From assembly GCF_014651715.1 (NCBI RefSeq), contig NZ_BMXK01000012.1:1-64000 (forward strand): a stretch of 64,000 nt of DNA, written 5' to 3'. A program made the position numbers and the translations under genes. The notes under the pieces were generated by a model. That model ran no database searches and was not told the origin of the DNA. It saw nothing but the letters and a program-made list of their open reading frames with translations. This document shows positions 8,752-17,253 of the stretch, piece after piece. Each line of letters starts with the position of its first letter. The stretch's first letter is position 1. This DNA comes from Zhihengliuella salsuginis (GTDB taxonomy: Bacteria; Actinomycetota; Actinomycetes; Actinomycetales; Micrococcaceae).

Positions 8752-8824
8752 ACGCCGAAAAACTAGCGCCATGACGGGGCTGGTGTTTGAGTTGAGTCAT
8801 CGGCACTACCTGACGGAGGAAATC

Positions 8825-10282
8825 ATGGGCGATAGGCAAACCAGTCTGACGCTGGCGGAGAAGGTCTGGAACTCGCACGTGGTCAAACAGGGCGAGGGTG
8901 ACGGAGCTGGACGCAAGCCCGACCTCGTGTACATCGATCTTCACCTCGTCCACGAGGTCACCTCCCCTCAGGCGTTCGAAGGGCTGCGATTGGCAGGCCG
9001 TCCTCTTCGACGGCCGGATCTGACGATCGCGACGGAGGACCACAACACCCCGACGCTCGACATCGACAAGCCGATCGCCGATCCGACGAGTCGCAAGCAG
9101 ATCGAGACCTTGCGAGCCAACTGCAAGGAATTCGGTGTTCGGCTGCACCCGCTGGGGGACGCCGAGCAGGGGATCGTGCACGTCGTCGGACCGCAGCTCG
9201 GGCTGACGCAGCCGGGCATGACGGTTGTCTGCGGCGATTCGCACACGTCGACCCACGGCGCATTCGGCGCACTGGCCATGGGCATCGGCACCTCCGAGGT
9301 CGAGCACGTCATGGCGACCCAGACGCTCTCACTCAAGCCGTTCAAGACCATGGCGGTCAACGTCGAGGGCAGCCTGAAGACAGGCGTGACGTCCAAGGAC
9401 ATCATCCTCGCCGTGATCGCGAAGATCGGCACCGGTGGCGGCCAGGGCTACGTTCTGGAATACCGTGGATCGGCGATCGAAGAGCTCTCGATGGATGCCC
9501 GGATGACTATCTGCAACATGTCCATCGAGGCTGGTGCCCGTGCCGGCATGATCGCTCCCGACCAGACGACGTTCGACTATGTTCAGGGACGTCCCCATGC
9601 GCCCACCGGGGCCGACTGGGATGCTGCCGTCGAATACTGGAAGACCCTGCGGACGGACGACGACGCGTCCTTCGACGCCGAGGTGTCCATCGATGCGGAC
9701 GAGCTCGAGCCGTTCGTCACGTGGGGGACCAACCCCGGTCAGGGCGTCTCGCTCTCCGAGTCTGTGCCGGACCCGGAGGATTTCGGAGACGAGAACACGA
9801 AGCTCTCCGCGCAGCGGGCGCTCGAGTACATGGATCTGAAGGCCGGAACCCCGATGAAGGAGGTCAGGGTCGACACCGTGTTCCTCGGTTCGTGCACCAA
9901 CTCGCGGATGGAGGACCTGCGGGCTGCCGCCGAGATCATCCGCGGGCGAACGAAGGACCCGGACGTGCGGATGATCGTCGTCCCGGGATCGGCACGCGTG
10001 CGTCTCGAGGCCGAAGCCGAAGGTCTGGACAAGGTGTTCGAGGAATTCGGCGCGGAGTGGCGTTTTGCCGGATGCTCGATGTGCCTGGGCATGAACCCCG
10101 ATCAGCTCGAGCCCGGTGAGCGCTGTGCGTCGACCTCGAACCGCAACTTCGAGGGCCGCCAGGGCAAGGGCGGGCGAACCCACCTCGTCTCGCCGCTGGT
10201 GGCGGCTGCGACGGCCGTCCGAGGCACCCTGAGTTCCCCGTCCGATCTCGACGAAGAGCCCGCTGCTGCGGCAGCCGCGTAA
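8825..10282 (+). CDS. leuC: 3-isopropylmalate dehydratase large subunit
   Basis: The protein has 485 residues from ATG 8825, chosen because GGAGG lies 5 bases upstream; an in-frame ATG at 8771 has no such site and would add 18 unconserved residues. LeuC with LeuD isomerises 2-isopropylmalate to 3-isopropylmalate in leucine biosynthesis. The iron-sulfur cysteines are visible in [13 protein letters not shown] and [11 protein letters not shown], and the [13 protein letters not shown] segment of aconitase-family enzymes is present. Length is normal for the family. leuD follows after 9 bases, and the divergent IclR gene points to NdgR-type control. Confidence 0.97.
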   Translation: MGDRQTSLTLAEKVWNSHVVKQGEGDGAGRKPDLVYIDLHLVHEVTSPQAFEGLRLAGRPLRRPDLTIATEDHNTPTLDIDKPIADPTSRKQIETLRANCKEFGVRLHPLGDAEQGIVHVVGPQLGLTQPGMTVVCGDSHTSTHGAFGALAMGIGTSEVEHVMATQTLSLKPFKTMAVNVEGSLKTGVTSKDIILAVIAKIGTGGGQGYVLEYRGSAIEELSMDARMTICNMSIEAGARAGMIAPDQTTFDYVQGRPHAPTGADWDAAVEYWKTLRTDDDASFDAEVSIDADELEPFVTWGTNPGQGVSLSESVPDPEDFGDENTKLSAQRALEYMDLKAGTPMKEVRVDTVFLGSCTNSRMEDLRAAAEIIRGRTKDPDVRMIVVPGSARVRLEAEAEGLDKVFEEFGAEWRFAGCSMCLGMNPDQLEPGERCASTSNRNFEGRQGKGGRTHLVSPLVAAATAVRGTLSSPSDLDEEPAAAAAA

Positions 10283-10291
10283 GGAGACAGC

Positions 10292-10891
10292 ATGGAACAG
10301 ATCATTCGCCATACCGGCATCGGCGTGCCGATGCGCCAGAGCAACGTCGATACCGACCAGATCATCCCGGCGGTCTACCTCAAGCGGATCACCCGCACCG
10401 GGTTCGAGGACGCGCTGTTCGCCGCTTGGCGGCGCAACGACGACTTCATCCTGAACAAGGAGCCGTTCAACCGCGGCTCGGTCCTCGTCGCGGGGTCGGA
10501 CTTCGGCACGGGGTCTTCGCGTGAACACGCTGTCTGGGCGCTGAAGGACTTCGGGTTCAAGGTGGTGCTGTCGACCCGATTCGCCGATATTTTCCGCGGA
10601 AACGCAGGCAAGCAGGGACTCGTCGCCGGCCAGCTCCAGCCAGAGGACATCGAGCTGCTCTGGAAAGAGCTGGAGAACAATCCCGGCGCCGAAGTAAGTG
10701 TGGATCTCGACACACGTCAGGTGACGTGCGGCGCGATTACGGCCGACTTCGAGATCGACGACTACACCCGCTGGCGTCTGATGGAGGGTCTCGACGACAT
10801 CGGATTGACGCTGCAGTCCGAGGAAGACATCACCGCCTACGAGGCGTCCCGCCCCGCGTTCAAGCCGGCTACGCTCCCAGCGAAGCCCTGA
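10292..10891 (+). CDS. leuD: 3-isopropylmalate dehydratase small subunit
   Basis: The 199-residue protein carries the aconitase swivel-domain signature: [16 protein letters not shown] near the start and [17 protein letters not shown] in the middle. It is the partner subunit of LeuC. The start ATG 10292 is preceded by AAGGAGA, and only 9 bases separate it from leuC, so the two form one operon. A long hairpin follows 30 bases after the stop. Length and motifs are ordinary. Confidence 0.97.
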   Translation: MEQIIRHTGIGVPMRQSNVDTDQIIPAVYLKRITRTGFEDALFAAWRRNDDFILNKEPFNRGSVLVAGSDFGTGSSREHAVWALKDFGFKVVLSTRFADIFRGNAGKQGLVAGQLQPEDIELLWKELENNPGAEVSVDLDTRQVTCGAITADFEIDDYTRWRLMEGLDDIGLTLQSEEDITAYEASRPAFKPATLPAKP

Positions 10892-10920
10892 TCCCTCGAA
10901 ACTGCACTCGGCCAGGCCTC

Positions 10921-10972
10921 CGGCCCCCTCACCACGTGCTCAGGTGAAATTGAGCAGGTGTTGAGGGGGCCG
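10921..10972 (+). terminator. Long hairpin terminator after leuCD
   Basis: A 22-base arm (10921-10942) pairs with 10951-10972 with two mismatches around an 8-base loop. A further 7-base outer pair (ACTGCAC 10901-10907 with GTGCAGT 10973-10979) can extend it. There is no T tract, as is common in actinobacteria. It separates leuCD from murA. Confidence 0.65.
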
Positions 10973-11073
10973 GTGCAGTCCGAGTGGTGCCCGGGAATCA
11001 GTACTGTCAGTTGTATGCTTACGAGGAGCTCCCGGTGACATCCGGGCACCCAACGAACGCGAGGTTTTCATTC

Positions 11074-12399
11074 ATGGGCAAAGTCCTGACTATTCACGGC
11101 GGAGTACCACTCAAGGGCACCGTCAACGTCAGGGGCGCCAAGAATCTGGTGCCGAAAGCCATGGTCGCGGCGCTTCTGGGCGACAGCCCGTCTGTGCTCC
11201 GCAACGTGCCGGAGATTCGCGATGTCGAGATCGTCACGAGCCTGCTCCAGATCCACGGCGTGACTGTGGAGAAGGACCCGGAGACGGGTGACCTGACGCT
11301 CGACCCGCGCGGAGCCACGCGTGCGCCGTCGAAGGAGATCGACACCCACGCTGGCGACTCACGCATCCCGATCCTGTTCTGCGGGCCGTTGATCCACAGC
11401 ATCGGCGAGGCGTTCATCCCTGATCTCGGCGGCTGCCGGATCGGCGACCGTCCGATCGACTTCCACCTGAACGTGCTGCGGGCCTTCGGCGCCGTCGTCG
11501 ACAAGCGTGTCGAGGGCATCGCTATCAGCGCCCCGCATGGACTGAAGGGCGCGAAGCTGGAGCTTCCGTTCCCCTCCGTCGGCGCGACCGAGCAGGTGCT
11601 GCTCTCGGCCGTCCGGGCAGAGGGCATCACGGAGCTGAAGAACGCGGCGGTCGAGCCCGAGATCATGGACCTGATCGCGATCCTGCAGAAGATGGGTGCC
11701 ATCATCCAGGTGCAGACGGACCGTGTCATCCGGATCGAGGGCGTCCCCACGCTCACCAGCTACAACCACATGGCCGTACCGGATCGGAACGAAGCCGCTT
11801 CCTGGGCGTCCGCTGCCCTGGTCACCGAGGGCGACATCTTCGTGGCCGGCGCACGCCAGCCGGACCTGACCGCGTTCCTCAACATCTACCGGAAGATCGG
11901 CGGCGCCTTCGACGTCCACGACGACGGCATCCGGTTCTACCACACGGGGAAGCCGTTGAAGCCGCTGGTGCTGGAGACCGACGTGCATCCGGGCTTCATG
12001 ACGGACTGGCAGCAGCCGCTCGTCGTCGCCCTGACGCAGGCAGCGGGCGTGTCGATCGTGCACGAGACGGTCTACGAGAACCGATTCGGTTTCACGGAGG
12101 CCCTGATCCGCATGGGGGCCACGATCCAACTGCACCGCGAGTGCCTCGGCTCGGTGCCCTGCCGATTCGGGCAGCGCAACTTCCTGCACTCGGCTGTCAT
12201 CACCGGACCGGCCCCGCTGGTCGGGCGCGACATCGACATTCCCGACCTGCGCGGCGGCTTCTCGCACCTGATCGCCGCCCTCGCCGCCGAGGGGACGAGC
12301 AACGTGACCGGAATCGAGCTGATCGACCGGGGCTACGAGCGCTTCCTCGACAAGCTCCAGGGGTTGGGCGCAAGCGTGGAAATCAGCGAGCGGGGTTAG
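11074..12399 (+). CDS. murA: UDP-N-acetylglucosamine 1-carboxyvinyltransferase
   Basis: MurA transfers enolpyruvate from PEP to UDP-GlcNAc, the first committed step of peptidoglycan synthesis. From ATG 11074 the protein has 441 residues; an in-frame ATG at 10984 would add 30 residues unlike the family, and GAGG precedes 11074. The N-terminal VRGAKNLVPKAMVAALL and the active-site Cys in LGGCRIGDRPIDFHL are visible; organisms with Cys here are normally fosfomycin-sensitive. It is followed after 6 bases by plsC and then gpsA and ddl, a conserved actinobacterial envelope operon. Confidence 0.95.
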   Translation: MGKVLTIHGGVPLKGTVNVRGAKNLVPKAMVAALLGDSPSVLRNVPEIRDVEIVTSLLQIHGVTVEKDPETGDLTLDPRGATRAPSKEIDTHAGDSRIPILFCGPLIHSIGEAFIPDLGGCRIGDRPIDFHLNVLRAFGAVVDKRVEGIAISAPHGLKGAKLELPFPSVGATEQVLLSAVRAEGITELKNAAVEPEIMDLIAILQKMGAIIQVQTDRVIRIEGVPTLTSYNHMAVPDRNEAASWASAALVTEGDIFVAGARQPDLTAFLNIYRKIGGAFDVHDDGIRFYHTGKPLKPLVLETDVHPGFMTDWQQPLVVALTQAAGVSIVHETVYENRFGFTEALIRMGATIQLHRECLGSVPCRFGQRNFLHSAVITGPAPLVGRDIDIPDLRGGFSHLIAALAAEGTSNVTGIELIDRGYERFLDKLQGLGASVEISERG

Positions 12400-12405
12400 C
12401 AGCTC

Positions 12406-13218
12406 TTGCCTGTGAGTTTGAGCGAGCGCTGCGCATTCGGCACGCTGGCGGGTCTCGTCCTGCCGGCGCTGAACGCCATGATCGGCAAGCGCTGGGAAGG
12501 TTTCGACCGTCTGCCCGAGGGCGGGTTCATCGCCTGCCCCAGCCATTCCACCGAGATCGATCCACTGATCGTGGGGCACGCGATCTACCGGTCGGGCCGC
12601 CTGCCCCGGTATCTGGCGAAGGAATCGCTGTTCCGGGTCCCGGTTCTCGGCTGGTTTCTGAAGAAGACGCGGCAGATCCCGGTGGCCCGCAGCTCACAGG
12701 GTGCAAAGCGGTCGCTGCAACTGGCCGGAGAGCTCCTGAACGAGGGATCCGTGGCCATCGTCTACCCCGAGGGCACTCTGACGAGGGACCCGGACATGTG
12801 GCCAATGAAGGGTCGGACCGGTGCGGCGCGTTTGGCCCTTCAGACGGGCGCGCCCGTGATTCCGATCGGCCATTGGGGCGCTCACGAGCTCCTCCCGCGC
12901 TATGGGAAGCGGCTTCACCTCTTCCCCCGCAAGCAGGCGCGGGTCGTCGTCGGCGAGGCGGTGGACCTGTCCGATCTCCGGGGCAAGCCGATGACGAAGG
13001 CAGTGCTCGTCGAGGCCACCGAACGCATCATGAACGCTGTTGCGGAGCTGGTGGGCGACCTGCGCGGCGAATCGCCGCCCGAGACATTGTGGGATCCCTC
13101 GGCGCACGGCCAGGCGCTCTCCGGGCGTGACTACGAACAACGCGATCCGGGCGCGTCCCGACGGCCATCCGGCACGGATGGGCCGGCCCCCACCAACCGA
13201 GCGGGAGAGCAGGGATGA
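12406..13218 (+). CDS. plsC: 1-acyl-sn-glycerol-3-phosphate acyltransferase family protein
   Basis: The 270-residue protein has the acyltransferase HX4D motif (PSHSTEID), KESLFRVPVLGW, and the YPEGTLTRD block, so it should acylate lysophosphatidic acid at the inner membrane face. No clear membrane helix is seen beyond a hydrophobic N terminus. The start is uncertain: TTG 12406 or GTG 12412, both just after murA. The last 40 residues are polar and variable. Its stop overlaps the gpsA start (ATGA), so the two are translationally coupled, linking phosphatidate and glycerol-3-phosphate supply. Confidence 0.88.
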   Translation: MPVSLSERCAFGTLAGLVLPALNAMIGKRWEGFDRLPEGGFIACPSHSTEIDPLIVGHAIYRSGRLPRYLAKESLFRVPVLGWFLKKTRQIPVARSSQGAKRSLQLAGELLNEGSVAIVYPEGTLTRDPDMWPMKGRTGAARLALQTGAPVIPIGHWGAHELLPRYGKRLHLFPRKQARVVVGEAVDLSDLRGKPMTKAVLVEATERIMNAVAELVGDLRGESPPETLWDPSAHGQALSGRDYEQRDPGASRRPSGTDGPAPTNRAGEQG

Positions 13219-14261
13219 CAGTCACTTCGAAAATGGCCGTGATCGGTGCCGGCAGCTGGGGCACGACCTTCGCCAAAGTCGCGGCAGATGCCGCCACGCG
13301 GGTTGACGGCCACGGCGATATCGCCCTCTGGGCCCGTCGCGAGAGCGTCGCTGATGAGATCAACAGCTCCCACACGAACAGTCAGTATCTCGGAGACATC
13401 GAGCTGCCCCAGAGCATCAGGGCGACCGGCGATCTGCAGGAAGCGCTGGCGGGGGCCGACGTCGTCGTGCTGGCGGTGCCGGCGCAGACCCTTCGGGCCC
13501 AACTTCGCCAGATGCGCGACGCCATCAGCCCCGACACCGTTGTGATCTCCCTCATGAAGGGCCTCGAGCGCGGCACCGATGCGCGCATGAGCGAGGTCAT
13601 CGCGGAGGAGCTCGGACTCGAAGACGCCCAGATCGTCGTCGTCTCCGGCCCGAACCTGGCCATGGAGATCGCGCGCGAGGAACCCACCGCCTCAGTGGTG
13701 GCCTGCTCCGACGAGGAGGTCGCGACGCGAATCGCCTCGGCAGTGAGCGCTCCGTACTTCCGCCCCTACACCAACTCCGATGTCGCCGGTGTCGAAATCG
13801 GCGGCATCGTCAAGAACGTCATCGCCCTCGCCGTCGGGATCTGCGACGGGCTCGGCATGGGCGACAACACCAAGGCGTCAGTCATCACCAGGGGACTGGC
13901 GGAGACGACTCGCCTGGCCATCGCGCTCGGCGGGCAGTTGGAGACCATGGCCGGTCTCGCCGGTCTCGGAGACCTCGTCGCCACGTGCTCGTCCCCGTTG
14001 TCGCGGAACCGCACGGCCGGCCGCCTGCTCGGGGAGAACCTCAGCGCCGTCGAGGTCGGCGAAGCGATGACGCAGACCGCCGAGGGGATGAAATCGGCCC
14101 ACGCCGTCCTGGACCTGGCCCGCCGAAACGACGTCGAGATGCCGATCGCAGAGGCGGTTGTCGGGGTCCTCGACGGGCGCCTCACCATCGAGGGCATGGC
14201 GCGCCAACTACTGGGCCGCGATCTGAAATCCGAAACGAACCATGGCCGAGAAAGCGACTAG
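13215..14261 (+). CDS. gpsA: NAD(P)-dependent glycerol-3-phosphate dehydrogenase
   Basis: The 348-residue cytosolic enzyme reduces dihydroxyacetone phosphate to sn-glycerol 3-phosphate for phospholipid and glycerol-phosphate polymer synthesis. The Rossmann loop VIGAGSWGTTFAKV is at the N terminus. EIGGIVKNVIALAVGICDG carries the catalytic Lys region, and GLGDLVATC follows. ATG 13215 overlaps the plsC stop by 4 bases. The stop lies one base before the preferred ddl start. Length is normal. Confidence 0.96.
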   Translation: MTVTSKMAVIGAGSWGTTFAKVAADAATRVDGHGDIALWARRESVADEINSSHTNSQYLGDIELPQSIRATGDLQEALAGADVVVLAVPAQTLRAQLRQMRDAISPDTVVISLMKGLERGTDARMSEVIAEELGLEDAQIVVVSGPNLAMEIAREEPTASVVACSDEEVATRIASAVSAPYFRPYTNSDVAGVEIGGIVKNVIALAVGICDGLGMGDNTKASVITRGLAETTRLAIALGGQLETMAGLAGLGDLVATCSSPLSRNRTAGRLLGENLSAVEVGEAMTQTAEGMKSAHAVLDLARRNDVEMPIAEAVVGVLDGRLTIEGMARQLLGRDLKSETNHGRESD

Positions 14262-14262
14262 T

Positions 14263-15399
14263 ATGCCTGCTACCACCAAACCGCGTGTCCTCTTGCTCTT
14301 CGGTGGCCGGTCCTCTGAGCATTCCGTCTCCTGCGTGACTGCGGCGAGTGTGATGAAGGCGATCGATCGGCGCAAGTACGACGTCATTCCCGTCGGCATC
14401 ACCAAGGCCGGCAGCTGGACGCTCGTCGATTCCAGCCCGGGCGACTGGACGCTGACCTCGGGGGAGCACCCGGAGGTGGCGGCAGGGTCGAGTCAGCTCC
14501 ACCTGAGCGACGGCGAGGGAACCGCGGAGATCAGCGTCGCCAAGGAATCCCGCCTGATGTCCGGCGCGAACGGCGAGATCGAGGACCTGGGGCGCGTCGA
14601 CGTCGTCTTCCCCCTGCTGCACGGTCCCTTCGGCGAGGACGGGACGCTGCAGGGCATGCTGGAACTGGCCGATCTGCCCTACGTGGGTGCCGGAGTGGCC
14701 GCGAGCGCCATCGGCATGGACAAGCACTACATGAAGGTCGTTTTCGAGTCCGCCGGGTTCCGGGTCGGGCCCTACGCAGTCATCACCGACAAACAGTGGC
14801 GCCGTGACCCCGAAGCGGCGCTGGCCGGCACGCACGGCCTGGAACTGCCGTTGTTCGTCAAGCCCGCCCGCGCCGGCTCGTCGATGGGCATCACCCGTGT
14901 GGATGATCGCGACCAGCTGCGGACGGCGGTCGAAGCCGCGCGCGAGCACGATCCGAAGGTTGTCATCGAGGAGGGCATCACCGGCCGCGAAATCGAGTGC
15001 GGCGTCCTCGAGGGCCATGGAGACGAGCCGCCGCGCGCGTCCTTCCCCGGAGAGATCGCCGTCCCCGAAGGCGCCCACGCCTTCTACGACTTCGAGGCCA
15101 AGTACGTCGACGACAGCGCCGCCCTGAGCTGCCCTGCAGATCTGCCGGAGGAAGACGGGGAGGCCATCCGCCGCCTCGCGGTCGCGGCCTTCGACGCCGT
15201 CGGCGCCGAGGGGCTGGCGCGCGTCGACTTCTTCTACACTGACGTCGGCGAGTGGGTCATCAACGAGATCAACACGATGCCGGGATTCACGCCGAGCAGC
15301 ATGTACCCCCAGATGTGGGCCAAGACCGGGATCGCCTATCCGGACCTGATCGATGAGCTGATCGAGCTGGCGCTCGAGCGTCCGCTCGGCCTCCGCTGA
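14263..15399 (+). CDS. ddl: D-alanine--D-alanine ligase
   Basis: Ddl joins two D-alanines with ATP to make the peptidoglycan dipeptide. From ATG 14263 it has 378 residues; ATG 14242 (7 residues longer, overlapping gpsA) is also possible. ATP-grasp features are clear: LLFGGRSSEHSVSC at the start, PLLHGPFGEDGTLQGML, FVKPARAGSSMGI and the metal-binding ending INEINTMPGFTPSSMYP. It closes the murA-plsC-gpsA-ddl operon and converges with the DUF3515 gene across 3 bases. Confidence 0.95.
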   Translation: MPATTKPRVLLLFGGRSSEHSVSCVTAASVMKAIDRRKYDVIPVGITKAGSWTLVDSSPGDWTLTSGEHPEVAAGSSQLHLSDGEGTAEISVAKESRLMSGANGEIEDLGRVDVVFPLLHGPFGEDGTLQGMLELADLPYVGAGVAASAIGMDKHYMKVVFESAGFRVGPYAVITDKQWRRDPEAALAGTHGLELPLFVKPARAGSSMGITRVDDRDQLRTAVEAAREHDPKVVIEEGITGREIECGVLEGHGDEPPRASFPGEIAVPEGAHAFYDFEAKYVDDSAALSCPADLPEEDGEAIRRLAVAAFDAVGAEGLARVDFFYTDVGEWVINEINTMPGFTPSSMYPQMWAKTGIAYPDLIDELIELALERPLGLR

Positions 15400-15402
15400 C
15401 AG

Positions 15403-15927
15403 TCAGGGCAGATTGGTTTCCTGTTCGGTGGACAGGCACTCCGTCTCTGCGGGATTGGCCTGTACAGCTGCCGCGAGCTCGGGCAGGACGTTGCTCGATG
15501 GAACTTCCAGCGGATCGAACAGGACCTCGGTCGCAGGGGTCCGGCCGAACGTCGTCAGCGTCCAGGCGGTCTCGCCCTCCCGTGCGATCCAATCGACTCC
15601 ATTCGCAGTCACGCACGGATCGGTCGTCACCCGGCTCGGGCTCGCCACCCCGCAACGCAGCACGATTGCGGCCGGATCTCCCCAGACGGCCGTCGCCTGA
15701 CTGTTGGTATCACGGCGTTCGTGGCCCGAAACCTCGTCCGGCAGGATGACCATCGTGTCTGCACACGACGGATCGTTGGCGTTGGGTGCCGGATCGACAT
15801 CGACGGCGGGGGCACAGGCCGACAGCGACATGACCACAAGCACTAATGCGCCCGTGCGTGTCAAACCGGTGTATCGTTGCCGCGCTGATGCTTTGGCGGA
15901 TCTGACAGGAAAGCTGAAGGAAAGCAC
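15403..15927 (-). CDS. DUF3515 family lipoprotein
   Basis: The 174-residue protein has a basic N terminus, a hydrophobic stretch (GALVLVVMSLSAC) with a lipobox-like LSAC, and a C-terminal domain with PSCADTMVILPDEV, NSQATAVWGDPAAIVLRCG and GVDWIAREG. This matches the DUF3515 family found beside ddl in many actinobacteria. It should be exported and lipid-anchored. The longest start (15927) gives an unusually long n-region, and an internal start nearer the signal is possible. In relatives thiL commonly follows; here a glycopolymer block stands there instead. Function unknown. Confidence 0.8.
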   Translation of the reverse strand: MLSFSFPVRSAKASARQRYTGLTRTGALVLVVMSLSACAPAVDVDPAPNANDPSCADTMVILPDEVSGHERRDTNSQATAVWGDPAAIVLRCGVASPSRVTTDPCVTANGVDWIAREGETAWTLTTFGRTPATEVLFDPLEVPSSNVLPELAAAVQANPAETECLSTEQETNLP

Positions 15928-16016
15928 TTTAGGATTCTATCCGGATCGTCTGACTGGTTGCGCCCACTCCTGGGGGCGGTCGACGGCGTGACGGAACCGT
16001 ATACAAGGAGCGAAAC

Positions 16017-17069
16017 ATGGCCGGTCTTGACGGCATGGGGGATGGGTACAACGACGAGCCGAAGCGGCGGAAGCGGCGTTCCGGGGTCATTGCGCTCATC
16101 GCCGTACTGACGGTGGTCGTGATGGCCGCGGGACTGGCCCTCGGCTATCTCTTCAGCCTCAAGAACAGCTTCGATCAGAAATCGCAGTCCATCGAATCCG
16201 CATTTCCTACCGCGGATCGGCCAGATCGTTCCGAGGAGAGCGAAGACGCGATCAACTACCTCGTCATCGGCTCCGACAGCCGCGGCGGGAGCGGCGAGAC
16301 CGAGAACCTGCCTGATGTGCCCAACGGCGGACGTGCCGACACGATGATGCTGGTCAACATCCCCGGTGACCGCAAGAGCATCAACGTCATGTCCATCATG
16401 CGCGATACGTGGGTTGAGATCCCCGGTCATGGGGAACACAAGATCAATGCGGCGCTCGCCCTGGGTGGCGTCCCCCTGCTGGTCCAGACGATCGAATCCG
16501 TGGTGGATGCTCCCGTCGACCACATCGCGATCATCGACTTCGAAGGCTTCAAGTCGTTGACGGAATCCCTCGGCGGCGTGGAAGTGAACAATCCGCGGGC
16601 CTTCACCGTCAGCGGGGGCGAGCAGTCCTACTCCTACGAGGCAGGCCCCATCACACTCGAAGGCGATCGTGCCCTTCGCTTCGTCAGGGAGCGCAAGCAG
16701 TTCACGGACGGCGACTATACGCGGGTCGCGAACCAGCAGCTCTTCCTGAAGGCCGTCATGGCTCGATTCCTCACGCAGGAGACGCTGACCGACCCCGGTA
16801 AGATCTCGAGCATCGTCGACAACTTCTCGCCCTACGTGACGGTCGATGAGGACGTCGACGCGTTCGGGCTCGGTCAGCTCGGTTTGAGCCTGCGGAACGT
16901 CCGGACGGGCGATGTCCACACCTTCACCCTGCCGAACCGGGGGACCGGCCGTTCGTCCGATGGGCAGTCGATCGTCCTCCATGACCCCGCGGCTACACAC
17001 CAGGTCTCGGAGGCTCTCAAGTCGGACACGTTGACGACTTACATCGAGAATCAAGGTCTCGAGAACTAG
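16017..17069 (+). CDS. LytR-CpsA-Psr (LCP) family ligase, first copy
   Basis: LCP enzymes transfer lipid-linked glycopolymers to peptidoglycan on the outer membrane face. This 350-residue protein has a basic cytosolic tail, one membrane helix (about residues 22-47) and the extracellular LCP domain with VIGSDSRGG, GRADTMMLVNI, SIMRDTWVEIPGHG and IIDFEGF; the conserved Asp and Arg residues that hold the pyrophosphate are present. The start ATG is fixed by AAGGAG. It heads block B and is clearly paralogous to the LCP gene at 36101. The divergent 89-base gap to DUF3515 should hold its promoter, but no convincing -35/-10 pair was found. Confidence 0.92.
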   Translation: MAGLDGMGDGYNDEPKRRKRRSGVIALIAVLTVVVMAAGLALGYLFSLKNSFDQKSQSIESAFPTADRPDRSEESEDAINYLVIGSDSRGGSGETENLPDVPNGGRADTMMLVNIPGDRKSINVMSIMRDTWVEIPGHGEHKINAALALGGVPLLVQTIESVVDAPVDHIAIIDFEGFKSLTESLGGVEVNNPRAFTVSGGEQSYSYEAGPITLEGDRALRFVRERKQFTDGDYTRVANQQLFLKAVMARFLTQETLTDPGKISSIVDNFSPYVTVDEDVDAFGLGQLGLSLRNVRTGDVHTFTLPNRGTGRSSDGQSIVLHDPAATHQVSEALKSDTLTTYIENQGLEN

Positions 17070-17253
17070 TCCCCGGGGTGGCCTATCTGGCCGTTCTCCG
17101 AGACGCAAGATATTCTCGACGAGTTGCTGTGACACGAAAACGGCAACTGGAGGCCGTCCTCATGTCGATACGGCCGTCAACGGAAGGCAGTGCGCTACAC
17201 GTGCTTGAACACGAACGAGGCCGGGAGATTCCGGGCCGAGGTGATGGCCCCCG

